Origin: an uncultured Treponema sp. | Lineage (GTDB): Bacteria > Spirochaetota > Spirochaetia > Treponematales > Treponemataceae | Length of the DNA stretch: 64,000 nt | Direction: 5' to 3' | Assembly (NCBI GenBank): GCA_937877515.1 | Contig: CALFIX010000018.1 | Span: 44,477 to 108,476, forward strand | Shown here: piece by piece, positions 54,269-63,213 of the stretch | Numbering within the stretch: position 1 is the stretch's first letter | Layout of the letters: each line of letters begins with the position of its first letter | Position numbers and translations under genes: made by a program | The notes under the pieces: model-generated | The model's input: the letters and a program-made list of their open reading frames with translations, nothing else | The model's database searches: none | What the model was told of the DNA's origin: nothing

Positions 54269-55266
54269 TGACATTTGATAATCCAGTTGCATTTTTTTTA
54301 TTGCTTTTTATTCCGCTTTTATATATTTTACGATACCTGAAAATTTTTAAGAAATTATCATTTAATCTTTCATTAGGCGACTGGAACGGAGAAAACTTTA
54401 AATGGAATTCTCCACTTAGAAACGTTACATCAGTGACAATCCGCTTAATGTTTGCCACCTCTTATATTCTGGCAGTTTTCGCATGTGCTAATCCTGTAAT
54501 TCATAAGCAGACAAAAATCTACACTTCAAGAGGAAGCGACATTCTTTTTGTCATAGACACAAGTCCTTCCATGGCGGCAAGAGACATGGGAAACCTTACA
54601 AGGCTTGAAGCTGCAAAACTCTCCGTAAAAGAAGTTTTAAAAGACAACACGGGAGACTCCATAGGTCTTGTAGAAATGGCAAAAGATGCCGCAATTGTTG
54701 TTGTTCCTACAATAGACAGGGAAAGATTTTTTTCCAGCTTGGACTCTCTTTCTGTCGGAGAACTTGGTGACGGAAGTGCAATCGGCATGGGCTTAAGCTG
54801 CGCAGCATTACACCTGGAGCATTCCAGTGCAGAAAAAAAAGCCGTAGTACTTATTACAGACGGCGAAAACAATGCAGGAACAATTCACCCGCTTACAGCT
54901 TCTAGACTTTTAAAAGAAAAAAACATTTCCCTTTATGTATTTGGACTTGGAACAAGCGGAACAGCTCCTCTAGAATACACAGATCCTAAGACAGGCAAAA
55001 TTTATTCAGGATACTTATCCTCGTCCTACAACGTAAAACAGCTTTCTTCCATTGCTCAGGAAGCAGACGGAAAATTTTTTGACACTCAGACAATTTCTTC
55101 ACTTTCACAGGCCTTAAACAATATGTCGCAAAATGAAAAATCAACACAAAGCTACCACTTAAAAAATCAAAATATATTTTTGTATCACATATTACTTTAC
55201 GTTTCACTTCTGCTCTTTGCCGCGGCATGGATCTTGCGAAGAATAATTCTTAGGGAGGTCTTATGA
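54268..55266 (+). CDS. batA: VWA-domain membrane protein BatA
   Basis: A 332-aa protein with two N-terminal membrane segments, a von Willebrand A domain and a C-terminal membrane helix. The MIDAS motif is in DILFVIDTSPSMAARD (DxSxS) near residue 95, and ITDGENNAG carries the later metal ligand. BatA-BatE proteins, first described in Bacteroides aerotolerance and common in spirochetes, form membrane complexes thought to act in envelope stress. It is coupled on both sides by 1-4 nt overlaps. Confidence 0.88.
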   Translation: MTFDNPVAFFLLLFIPLLYILRYLKIFKKLSFNLSLGDWNGENFKWNSPLRNVTSVTIRLMFATSYILAVFACANPVIHKQTKIYTSRGSDILFVIDTSPSMAARDMGNLTRLEAAKLSVKEVLKDNTGDSIGLVEMAKDAAIVVVPTIDRERFFSSLDSLSVGELGDGSAIGMGLSCAALHLEHSSAEKKAVVLITDGENNAGTIHPLTASRLLKEKNISLYVFGLGTSGTAPLEYTDPKTGKIYSGYLSSSYNVKQLSSIAQEADGKFFDTQTISSLSQALNNMSQNEKSTQSYHLKNQNIFLYHILLYVSLLLFAAAWILRRIILREVL

Positions 55267-56852
55267 TTTTTTCCATAGAAAGGCCTTATACACTACTCTT
55301 TCTCTTATTTCTTATACCTACAGTGCTCTACACATCCCTAAAATTTAACAAAATTTTAAAAGCTCTAGGTAAAAGGAACACAACCCGCTTACGTTTTGCC
55401 TTTATTTCAAGAACTATTTTCAGAGCTTTAGCTTTTGTATTCATAATACTTGCACTTTCCGGAATTTCCATAGGCACGGACTCTATTCCAATTCAAAAAA
55501 GCGGAAACTCCATTGCATTTGTCATAGACATTTCTTACAGCATGCAGACTCGTGACTGCCCCCAAAACATGACACGCCTAGAGGCTGTATGCGACTACGC
55601 AGAAGAACTCTTAAATAAATTAGAAAACACTCCAGTCTCTGTCACACTTGCCAAGGGAAACGGAATTTTAGCACTCCCAGTTACGGAAGATTACGAAGCC
55701 ATTAAGGCTTTACTCGAGTCCCTCTCACCTTCTTTAATGACCAGTGCCGGCTCAAACTTAGGGAGTGGCATAGAAACTGCAATAAATTCTTTTCCAAGCC
55801 AAAGTGCTTCCAAACCAATAATATGGCTTTTTACAGACGGAGAAGAAACTGATGACACTCTGCTGGCTTCTCTAAACGATGCCGTAAAATACGGCATTCC
55901 GGTCTGCATAATAGGCTTTGGTTCTGAACGGGAATCAGAAATTCTTGCAGGAGACAACAAAACAAAAGTAAAGACGGCACTCCGTTCAGACAAGATAGAA
56001 AAAACAATCAGCTCCGTAAAGAAAAAAAACAGTACCGTGCAGCACTCTCAAAACCAGGTATTTTACATAGACGCTTCTCAAATGGGTTCTGCCAAAACAC
56101 TTTTAAGCATGTTGGAAGCAAAAAACAATTCTTCAATAACTTCTTACGAAACAAAGCCTATTCCCCGTCATACCCTATTCACCTTGCTTGCAATTATATG
56201 CTTTTTACTTTCTTTTGGGTTTGGAGAATTTTCATCGTCATTCTTTAATCAAAAAAACAAGATGGCACTTTCACTTTCCATAATCTTTTTACTGACAGGC
56301 TGCTCCTCTTATTTATCTCAAAGCAAAGAAATGCTGGAAGGAAGACTTAACTGGAACAAAAAAGACTATCCAAAAGCAACCGCCAATTTCTTAAACGTTA
56401 CAAACCATGCAAAAGAAAACTCACTTCCAGAGCTTTATGACTACGCCGTTTTTGCACTCGCAAGCACATACCTCTCCCAAGACCAGAGCGAAGCCGCTCT
56501 TCTAAGATACAGCCAGCTTACTCCATCTTGCCCGGAAAACATAAAGGCCGCTGTTTTTTACAACAAAGGAATCATTGCTCATCAGAATGGAAACTACAAA
56601 GAAGCTACGGAACTTTTTAAAGAGTCACTTTTAATTGACAGCGCAAATATAGATGCAAAAATAAACCTGGAGCTTTCTCTAAATGAGCTTGAAGTTCAGT
56701 CAAAAAAAGCAGAACAGGGTATTTCACCGGTTTCTATAGAAAAAAACGAATCTGCATTGCAGGAAGCCATATACTCTGTAATAAGGGAGAATGAAAAACA
56801 ACAATGGAAAAATCAAGAACAGCCTCAACAAACTTCAGAGTACGACTATTAG
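55263..56852 (+). CDS. batB: BatB-BatC fusion: VWA protein with TPR tail
   Basis: A 529-aa protein. Residues 1-75 hold two membrane helices, and 80-280 a VWA domain with VIDISYSMQTRD (MIDAS) and LFTDGEETDD. A third helix is near 303-320. Then comes a hydrophobic stretch with a lipobox-like LLTGC (Cys347), followed by TPR repeats (residues 355-490) as in BatC. An ATG at residue 334 (56262) could start a separate lipoprotein, but no Shine-Dalgarno precedes it, so I call one fused gene. It overlaps batA by 4 nt and the next gene by 49 nt. Confidence 0.85.
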   Translation: MIFSIERPYTLLFLLFLIPTVLYTSLKFNKILKALGKRNTTRLRFAFISRTIFRALAFVFIILALSGISIGTDSIPIQKSGNSIAFVIDISYSMQTRDCPQNMTRLEAVCDYAEELLNKLENTPVSVTLAKGNGILALPVTEDYEAIKALLESLSPSLMTSAGSNLGSGIETAINSFPSQSASKPIIWLFTDGEETDDTLLASLNDAVKYGIPVCIIGFGSERESEILAGDNKTKVKTALRSDKIEKTISSVKKKNSTVQHSQNQVFYIDASQMGSAKTLLSMLEAKNNSSITSYETKPIPRHTLFTLLAIICFLLSFGFGEFSSSFFNQKNKMALSLSIIFLLTGCSSYLSQSKEMLEGRLNWNKKDYPKATANFLNVTNHAKENSLPELYDYAVFALASTYLSQDQSEAALLRYSQLTPSCPENIKAAVFYNKGIIAHQNGNYKEATELFKESLLIDSANIDAKINLELSLNELEVQSKKAEQGISPVSIEKNESALQEAIYSVIRENEKQQWKNQEQPQQTSEYDY

Positions 56853-58168
56853 TATTACTCCTTATATATATTTTTTTTAACTACTCTTCCTGGGCTCAAG
56901 GCACAGAACTTCGTTTTGTTGCAAAAGACGAATATTACTTTACAACAAGTGATGGAGCCTTTGAACTGACAGTTCCAAATGTAAAGCCAGAAAACATTCA
57001 AATCAGCGCAAGTGAATTTGGAAAAGACATTTCCCTCGTTTCCTTAAAAAAAGAAAACCTGAATTTAAAAGACACGAGAGTATCTTTAAAACTAAAATTC
57101 AACACAGCAAGAGAATATAAAATTTCTCCAGTAAAAGTTTACATAAAAGGAAGGCTTCACAACATACCAGTAGACTCAGTTACAGTTTACGAAAACCCAA
57201 GAACAACTTCGCCTCAAGTTTTTTTACGCATAGATTCAATTGACGGAATAAAAGCAGATGACGATTTTCTTAAAGAAAAAAAACTAACCGCTTTGGCTGG
57301 CCAGGAAATAATTTTTACAGTCGGCATCCGCTATGCAGTCCAGGTTTTAAGTGTAAACTACACTCTTCCGGAAAACTCTATATTTAAAGAAATTTCTCAC
57401 CCCTCAGGTCTGGAAAATCTTTCCAGCAGCAGGGTATTTACGCCAGAAGTTTTTCCAGTTTGCAGTTACAGCTGGACACCCATAGAAAAAGGAGAGTACA
57501 GCTTTCCTTCCGTATATATTTTAAGCACATCTTATTCAGGAATAAAATCTGAGGCAACATTTTCAGAACAAATCATAAGCATAGGAGAAACCTCTAGCAT
57601 TTCTGGCGTTCAGAAAAAAGAAAGTGCATTTTCTTACGCATTCACATCATCTAGTGATGAAATTACAGAAGCTAAAACACAGACTCTTTCCAAAGAAGAA
57701 GTAATTTTTCTTTCTGAATTATACAAAAAAGAGAGGCATTCTTTTCCATTCATTTCCAAAGCATCAGTAGAGCGACGCAATTTTGAAAAGGAACATTCCA
57801 TAGTAGACTCACCAGTTACTCCAAACATACCGTTCTTATACATCTTAATAATAATATGCGTAATGTGTTTTGCTCTTGCAGTCTTATTCTTTATTCTAAG
57901 AAAAAAAATAAACGCAACAGCTTCTTTAGTTTCCTGTATAGTTTTTTTATTGCTTTCCATTCTGTACAGTTCATACACCTCCAGGCAGTTTGCCATTTAC
58001 GAAGGAGGAGTTTTAAATACAATTCCAGAAGAAAACATGCAGAGCGGTTTAACAATAAACGCAGGCTCTAAAATACTTATAGAAAATTCACCCGGCCAAT
58101 GGAGCTACATTCACTACTCAGACATAAGCGGCTGGGTAAAATCAGAAAAACTTCATTTCATTTATTAG
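56804..58168 (+). CDS. batD: BatD-like exported protein with C-terminal SH3 domain
   Basis: A 454-aa protein with a signal peptide ending near SSWAQ (residue 32), a large beta-rich region like BatD, and two membrane helices at about 345-365 and 375-393. An SH3_3-like domain closes it (INAGSKILIENSPGQWSYIHYSDISGWVKSEKL). The SH3 part would lie outside the membrane and may bind the cell wall. It starts inside the batB gene (49-nt overlap) and is followed after 10 nt by the Smr gene. Confidence 0.82.
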   Translation: MEKSRTASTNFRVRLLVLLLIYIFFNYSSWAQGTELRFVAKDEYYFTTSDGAFELTVPNVKPENIQISASEFGKDISLVSLKKENLNLKDTRVSLKLKFNTAREYKISPVKVYIKGRLHNIPVDSVTVYENPRTTSPQVFLRIDSIDGIKADDDFLKEKKLTALAGQEIIFTVGIRYAVQVLSVNYTLPENSIFKEISHPSGLENLSSSRVFTPEVFPVCSYSWTPIEKGEYSFPSVYILSTSYSGIKSEATFSEQIISIGETSSISGVQKKESAFSYAFTSSSDEITEAKTQTLSKEEVIFLSELYKKERHSFPFISKASVERRNFEKEHSIVDSPVTPNIPFLYILIIICVMCFALAVLFFILRKKINATASLVSCIVFLLLSILYSSYTSRQFAIYEGGVLNTIPEENMQSGLTINAGSKILIENSPGQWSYIHYSDISGWVKSEKLHFIY

Positions 58169-58178
58169 GAGAAAGAAC

Positions 58179-58733
58179 ATGAACTTTGGAGACATATTAG
58201 ACCAATGGGATTCATCTCAAAATAAAAAAAACGTAAAACAAAAAACGCCGCAAGTTTCTCACAAAAAGGCAAACGCTCCCACAAAAGAGGAAAAAGAACT
58301 TCTAAGGCAGGGGTACTCCTGGGAAAAACAGATGAAAGAAGACAGCAAAAGGCACATAAACCCCATGGACTTATGGCTTTCTAGGTACGGCACCGTAGAC
58401 AAAGACAAAATACAAGATGAAGCTTTAGAAAGACAAAAACTTTCAGACAGAGAATACCTTATAAATTTAAAGCCAGAAGCTGTTATAGATTTGCATGGAC
58501 TTACAAGAGAAGAAGCCGAAGAACAACTTAATATTTTTATTGGCGACTGTAAAAGAAGGGGCTTAAAAAAAGTTTTAATAATTCACGGTAAAGGAAACCA
58601 TAGCACCGGAAGCGACAGCATTTTAGGCCCTATGGTTCGCCTTTTTATAGAAAACGACTCCCGCCTGGGCACTTCTGGTCACCCAGACAGAAACCACGGT
58701 GGGAATGGTGCTACATGGGTACTTATAAAGTAA
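58179..58733 (+). CDS. Smr-domain protein
   Basis: A 184-aa protein. The N-terminal 90 residues are charged and probably disordered; the C-terminal Smr domain has VIDLHGLTREEAEEQL and IIHGKGNHSTG, with the closing NGATWVLI. Smr domains nick or bind nucleic acids; recent work links stand-alone ones to collided or stalled ribosomes. TAGGAG lies upstream. It ends the bat operon, and its stop is 3 nt from the convergent GH51 stop. Confidence 0.86.
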   Translation: MNFGDILDQWDSSQNKKNVKQKTPQVSHKKANAPTKEEKELLRQGYSWEKQMKEDSKRHINPMDLWLSRYGTVDKDKIQDEALERQKLSDREYLINLKPEAVIDLHGLTREEAEEQLNIFIGDCKRRGLKKVLIIHGKGNHSTGSDSILGPMVRLFIENDSRLGTSGHPDRNHGGNGATWVLIK

Positions 58734-58736
58734 CAA

Positions 58737-60227
58737 CTACTCTATACTAAACCTCATTACGTTCCAGGAAACTTCATTAAGCGTAATGTTAAAGTTTCCA
58801 TTTTCGCCGGAAACTAAAGGTGCATCTTTATTACATACAGCATCCGGAGTTTCTAAAGAGTTTCGTGCACTTAAATCGCTTCCCGTCATCTCGGTGCGGA
58901 AAATCATTTTTGTACTACCGAAATTCATAAGGTTAAGATTTACATTTGCCTTTTCTGTTTTACTTGTGTTTAATGCAAAAACAGTTAAAGTCTTTTCGTC
59001 TTCACTTAAAACAGTTGCGTAAATTACAGCAGGAACTTCGCCATACTTTTCGGTTACCTTTTTGTCGCTAGTAACAACAGGCGTTAAAACAGTACCACGT
59101 CCGTAAACGGAAATATCGCGGAAAGGCCAGTAAATGCTTTGTCTGTAGGAGCCCTTACCTGGTTCTGTAAAAATAGGTGCTATTACATTTACAAGCTGGG
59201 CAAGGCATGCAACCTTTACGCGGTCAGCATGGTTTAAAAGCGTAATTGCCATTCCGCCAAATGCCAGAGCATCCAAAAGTGAATAGTGGTCTTCCAAAAT
59301 GCGTGGAGCCTTTACCCATGGATGCTCTTCCTTCTTCTGCTGGTACCAGATGTTCCATTCATCAAAAGAAAGGTACATCGTTTTTTTACTTCGCTTTAAT
59401 GCCTTTACATAATCACAGGTTGCAATAGAAGTCTTAATAAACTCATCCATGTCATAGAACGACGCTAAAAAGTCATCATCGTTTCCGTAGTTTTCAAAGT
59501 AACGGTGAATGGAAATGTAATCTGCTAAATCGTAAGTGTGCTCTAAAACAACTCTGTCCCACTCAGGATAAGTCGGCATACCGCTGGAAGCAGAACCGCA
59601 CACAACAAGCTTTATACTGTCGTCAGTCCACTTCATAATCTTTGCGGCTTCCCTCGCTTTCTTTCCGTAGTCATCTGCGTCTAAGTGGCAAATCTGCCAG
59701 GGACCGTCCATCTCGTTTCCTATGCACCACGTTTTAATGGCATGAGGTTCCGCATGTCCGTTAGCCTTTCTTAAGTCGCTCCAGTATGTGCCGCCCGGAA
59801 AGTTACAGTACTCAACCATGTCGCCTGCATCCTGTGGAGTGCCTGTTCCCATGTTAACGGCTCCCATTACAGAAGTGCCCGCTTTTTTTGCCCAGTCAGC
59901 AAATTCATCAATGCCAACCTCATTAGGCTCTATTGTGTGCCATGCCCTGTCTAAACGCACAGGACGATTTTCGCGCGGCCCGATTCCGTCCTTCCAGTTG
60001 TAGCCCGAAAGAAAGTTTCCGCCCGGGTAACGCACTAAACCTACGCGAAGGTCTTTTACCATATCGATTACGTCGCGCCTGAATCCCTGCTCGTCTGCGG
60101 TAGGGTGTCCGGGCTCATAAATGCCCGTGTAAACTGCACGCCCTAAGTGTTCAATAAATGAACTAAACAAAGTGTCGTCTGTTTTAGAAAGTGTAAAATC
60201 CTTAACAACTGTGATAGAACTTTTCAA
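58737..60227 (-). CDS. alpha-L-arabinofuranosidase, GH51
   Basis: A 496-aa intracellular enzyme (no signal peptide) that releases terminal L-arabinofuranose from arabino-oligosaccharides. The GH51 signatures are RYPGGNFLSGYNWKDGIGPR near residue 67, acid/base Glu172 in CIGNEMDGPW, and nucleophile Glu290 in SFDEWNIWYQ. The start codon is TTG at 60227 with AAGGAG 9 nt upstream. Its product would feed the AraB/AraD pathway at the other end of the window. A TATAAT and an operator-like palindrome lie about 45-65 nt upstream. Confidence 0.93.
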   Translation of the reverse strand: MKSSITVVKDFTLSKTDDTLFSSFIEHLGRAVYTGIYEPGHPTADEQGFRRDVIDMVKDLRVGLVRYPGGNFLSGYNWKDGIGPRENRPVRLDRAWHTIEPNEVGIDEFADWAKKAGTSVMGAVNMGTGTPQDAGDMVEYCNFPGGTYWSDLRKANGHAEPHAIKTWCIGNEMDGPWQICHLDADDYGKKAREAAKIMKWTDDSIKLVVCGSASSGMPTYPEWDRVVLEHTYDLADYISIHRYFENYGNDDDFLASFYDMDEFIKTSIATCDYVKALKRSKKTMYLSFDEWNIWYQQKKEEHPWVKAPRILEDHYSLLDALAFGGMAITLLNHADRVKVACLAQLVNVIAPIFTEPGKGSYRQSIYWPFRDISVYGRGTVLTPVVTSDKKVTEKYGEVPAVIYATVLSEDEKTLTVFALNTSKTEKANVNLNLMNFGSTKMIFRTEMTGSDLSARNSLETPDAVCNKDAPLVSGENGNFNITLNEVSWNVMRFSIE

Positions 60228-60275
60228 AATATGTCTCCTTATTTTGGACGGTATCTTTTTTGATGGGCAGATTAT

Positions 60276-60293
60276 ACTTAAAACGTTAAACTT
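60276..60293. promoter_or_regulatory. candidate operator upstream of the GH51 gene
   Basis: ACTTAAAACGTTAAACTT is an imperfect palindrome centred on CG, the general form of LacI-family operators. It lies directly upstream of a minus-strand TATAAT (60276-60271), where a repressor could block polymerase. I found no second copy near araB or the GH43 gene, so this stays weak. Confidence 0.25.
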
Positions 60294-60378
60294 GCCGCTT
60301 AAAAAGCCACCCCGCTACTTCGGGTTCCGCTCTGCTCCAGTACTTCGTACCAAGCCCTTCGTATCGGGCGTAAGTCTT

Positions 60379-60657
60379 TTAATTTTGGCACCACTTATTC
60401 TCACCGGGAAAAGGACATCCTGCACCTAAAATTTTTGCCCTAAACGCCACAAGACTTCCTGAATATGCGCAGGTTGTCTTTCCGTTAAGGGAAGAACATG
60501 AGGCACATACTTTAAGACGCCTTTCGTACTCTGCACTGGGGGTAGTTACTCCCTCTACGTATGCCATTTTTTCAACTTCGTGCAAAATATTCTCCGGTGT
60601 CAAAAGACTTTCTAAAGCATTTATCTCGCACTTCGGGCAGTAAGAAGAGGTTTCCAT
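60379..60657 (-). CDS. small cysteine-rich protein (DUF6171-like)
   Basis: A 92-aa protein with paired cysteines: CPKC near residue 8, CASC near 52, then single cysteines and CPFPG near the end. This pattern suggests a small metal-binding domain, and it resembles DUF6171 proteins of unknown role. The promoter -10 ends 7 nt before the ATG and no Shine-Dalgarno is present. Between it and the GH51 gene is about 140 bp of GC-rich repeat-like DNA. Confidence 0.7.
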   Translation of the reverse strand: METSSYCPKCEINALESLLTPENILHEVEKMAYVEGVTTPSAEYERRLKVCASCSSLNGKTTCAYSGSLVAFRAKILGAGCPFPGENKWCQN

Positions 60658-60664
60658 TGAATTT

Positions 60665-60693
60665 ATTTTAATACGTATTTATTTTATTTGCAA
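60665..60693 (-). promoter_or_regulatory. promoter of the DUF6171-like gene
   Basis: Minus-strand TTGCAA (60693-60688), 17 bp, TAAAAT (60670-60665), then 7 nt to the ATG at 60657. Confidence 0.62.
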
Positions 60694-60755
60694 CAAATAT
60701 TTTTGATATTTATCAAGAATTATCGAATAATTTTACATACATAGATCTTCGTGTC

Positions 60756-60797
60756 AAAAAAAAAAGAGGTAACAAGAGTTTTTCTCTTATTACCTCT
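60756..60797 (-). terminator. rho-independent terminator after the chemoreceptor gene
   Basis: In the minus-strand sense a 14-bp stem (AGAGGTAATAAGAG / CTCTTGTTACCTCT, one G-U pair, 5-nt loop) runs into about ten T. It lies 18 nt after the chemoreceptor stop. Confidence 0.92.
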
Positions 60798-60814
60798 CTT
60801 TAGTGCACTACCTT

Positions 60815-62902
60815 TTACACCTTAAACGTATCTACCTGAGTTCCAATCTTATTAATTGAGTTATTTATTTGAGTTGAAACTTCTGTTAAAGCAACTCCTG
60901 TTTCATTAATTTTTCTGGCGCCTATACTCATTTCTTCCATGCTCTGGCTCATGGTTAAGGCAGCATTCTGAAGCAGCTGAACTTCCTTCAAGATCATCTT
61001 GTTGCCTTCTTCCATCTCGCTGGAAGCATTTCTAACTTCTACGGTGCTGTCATTCATTGTATGAAGAGCCTCTGTAATCTGCTTGCTTCCTTCATTCTGC
61101 TCTTCCATTGCAGACTTTATCTGCATAACAAGAGCATCTGTCTGTTCAAGCTTTCTTGACACGGTTTCAAATGCAAGTGCTGATTCCTGAGAAGCAGTTA
61201 CAACATCACTAATAGATTCCTTTATGTTGTTTAACTGTGTTCCGATAGTCTTACTTTGAGCAGTTGAAGTTTCTGAAAGCTTACGGATTTCGTCTGCAAC
61301 AACAGCAAAACCTTTACCTGCCTCTCCTGCGTGAGCCGCTTCAATTGCCGCATTCATTGCGAGTAAGTTTGTCTGGCTTGCAATAGAAGCTATTGCAACG
61401 TTTGCTTCCTGAAGCATTTCTGACTGACTTTCTATTTCTGTAATACGTTCGTTTACAGCCTGCTGCTTTGTAATTCCTTCTTGAGAATTTGCACGAAGCT
61501 CATTGAATGAATATGCCATTTTTTCCATGGACTGGTTTACAGAAGAAATGTTACCTATCATCTGTTCAACAGCCGCACTCGCCTGAGTTACTCCGCTTGA
61601 CTGGCTTTCTATCATATGTTCAAGAGATTCTATGTTGGAAGCAATCTCGTTTACAGCACCTGCCGTCTGCTGTACAGACTGATTCTGGGTGTCTATCTGA
61701 TGCTTCATGCTGTCTATGTTTGCAATAATCTCTGTTATAGAAGAACTTGTGTCTTGAGTTGCACCGCTTAAGTTTTCGCCGGCAACCATAAGCTCGTCTT
61801 TAGAATTTTTTACATCTCCAATTATTGTCTGAAGCTTTCCGCTGAATGCGTTAAAGCCCTTTACTACGTCTCCTATTTCATCTTTAGCCTTTGAGTTTAT
61901 GCGACGAGTTAAATCTGCGTCTCCAGAAGCAATTTCTGTAATTGCACCCTTTACGGCAAGAAGAGGCCTTAGTGAAGTCTCAACAGTAAGCCAGCTTATA
62001 AAAATAGAAGCAACAAGTATGGCTACTAAAATATAAATCATTATGCGGGACATTTTAGCAAGACCTGAATAAAAGTCGTCATACTTTGTAACACAGAAAA
62101 CTGCCCAGTCAGTGCCTGGAATCGGGCGATAAGCAGAAGCCATCTTTGTTTTTGTCTGAGGGTCTATAAATGTTCCACCTCCAACTTCGCCGGCTTTTAC
62201 ACCTTCCATAAGATACTTTATAGATTCGTCTGCAGTTGCAAAGGTATCTGAATCATCATAAACGCGCTTAACATCTTTTGCAGCTACAGTTCTACCTGTT
62301 GTCCTACTAAATACAAAAATATCAGACTGTTCTCCAAAGTGAAGAGAAGAAAGATTTTTTGAAAGAGCTTCTCCATATAGGTTTACTACAGAAACACCTA
62401 TAATCTTATTATTATAGTCATAAACAGGAACAGAATATTGTTGCAAAAATACTCCTGTTGCAGGGCTTACGGCAGGTTCCATCATATATTCCTTACCTGA
62501 AACAGCTTCTTTTATATAAAGTCGCTCAGGAAAATGAATTGGCATTCCTCCGGCGGTAAAAGAATTTCCATCAGTGTCGTAGAAAGAAATGTTTTCATAG
62601 TCTGAGTCAATCTTTGCAATTGCCCGCAGGCGTTCACATTTTTCCAAGATAGAAACATTAGGATTTCGTACAAAGTCAATTGCGGCAACAGTTTCTGCAA
62701 CCTTAAAGGTTTTTTGTGTTTCTGCAGTAACTTTACTAACTACATTATCTGTAACGGAATCCATAAGTTGATGAACAGTGTCTTCCACTGTAGCAGAAGA
62801 TAACTTTGTTGCAACAATCGTAAGTGCCACGTTAGATATAATGGCAATTAAGATAACCAACGTCATGAGCCTGAATTTAAGGCTATGAAAATTAAATTTC
62901 AT
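60815..62902 (-). CDS. methyl-accepting chemotaxis protein with dCache sensor
   Basis: A 695-aa transmembrane chemoreceptor. It has TM1 at about 10-32, a periplasmic double-Cache sensor at 40-280 ([30 protein letters not shown]), TM2 at 286-306, HAMP at 306-360, then a long coiled-coil signalling domain. Its tip is in [36 protein letters not shown]. Cache domains bind small metabolites; the ligand is unknown. GAGGTG precedes the ATG. The site beside arabinan genes suggests, but does not prove, a sugar-related signal. Confidence 0.92.
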   Translation of the reverse strand: MKFNFHSLKFRLMTLVILIAIISNVALTIVATKLSSATVEDTVHQLMDSVTDNVVSKVTAETQKTFKVAETVAAIDFVRNPNVSILEKCERLRAIAKIDSDYENISFYDTDGNSFTAGGMPIHFPERLYIKEAVSGKEYMMEPAVSPATGVFLQQYSVPVYDYNNKIIGVSVVNLYGEALSKNLSSLHFGEQSDIFVFSRTTGRTVAAKDVKRVYDDSDTFATADESIKYLMEGVKAGEVGGGTFIDPQTKTKMASAYRPIPGTDWAVFCVTKYDDFYSGLAKMSRIMIYILVAILVASIFISWLTVETSLRPLLAVKGAITEIASGDADLTRRINSKAKDEIGDVVKGFNAFSGKLQTIIGDVKNSKDELMVAGENLSGATQDTSSSITEIIANIDSMKHQIDTQNQSVQQTAGAVNEIASNIESLEHMIESQSSGVTQASAAVEQMIGNISSVNQSMEKMAYSFNELRANSQEGITKQQAVNERITEIESQSEMLQEANVAIASIASQTNLLAMNAAIEAAHAGEAGKGFAVVADEIRKLSETSTAQSKTIGTQLNNIKESISDVVTASQESALAFETVSRKLEQTDALVMQIKSAMEEQNEGSKQITEALHTMNDSTVEVRNASSEMEEGNKMILKEVQLLQNAALTMSQSMEEMSIGARKINETGVALTEVSTQINNSINKIGTQVDTFKV

Positions 62903-63166
62903 CGTAAAAACACCTCTTCATGAATCTAGTAAATATTATTTTAACACATGTTTTAAGAAATTTACAGAATTTTTTAATATAAAAAAATAAAATGCAAGGC
63001 TAAATTTCGCCAACGCTTCGAGCCTTTTCAATCCCGAGTAGATTTATTTAGAGTGTATGCCGTTCAAAGAAACATTTTTATATCGAAAAAAATTGCGATT
63101 AAGCTAAAACTTACAAACAAACAATTCTTTTTTACCCTCCAAATTTTATTAAAAAGTAAAGTGTTG
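62903..63166. other. intergenic region between chemoreceptor and GH43 gene
   Basis: About 310 bp separate the two divergent start codons. The DNA is AT-rich apart from a short GC-richer patch near 63000-63045. For the chemoreceptor there is a possible minus-strand TGTAAA, 17 bp, TAAAAT pair. I see no convincing ORF and no strong palindrome. Confidence 0.4.
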
Positions 63167-63172
63167 TATAAT
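63167..63172 (+). promoter_or_regulatory. -10 box of the GH43 lipoprotein gene
   Basis: Perfect TATAAT about 41 nt upstream of the ATG; the -35 region (TTTTAT at 17 bp) is poor, which suits an activated promoter. The leader contains GGAGG at 63204-63208, so this gene is leadered. Confidence 0.5.
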
Positions 63173-63213
63173 AGTAGAAATGAAAAGAACACACATTCTT
63201 TTTGGAGGTCTTT

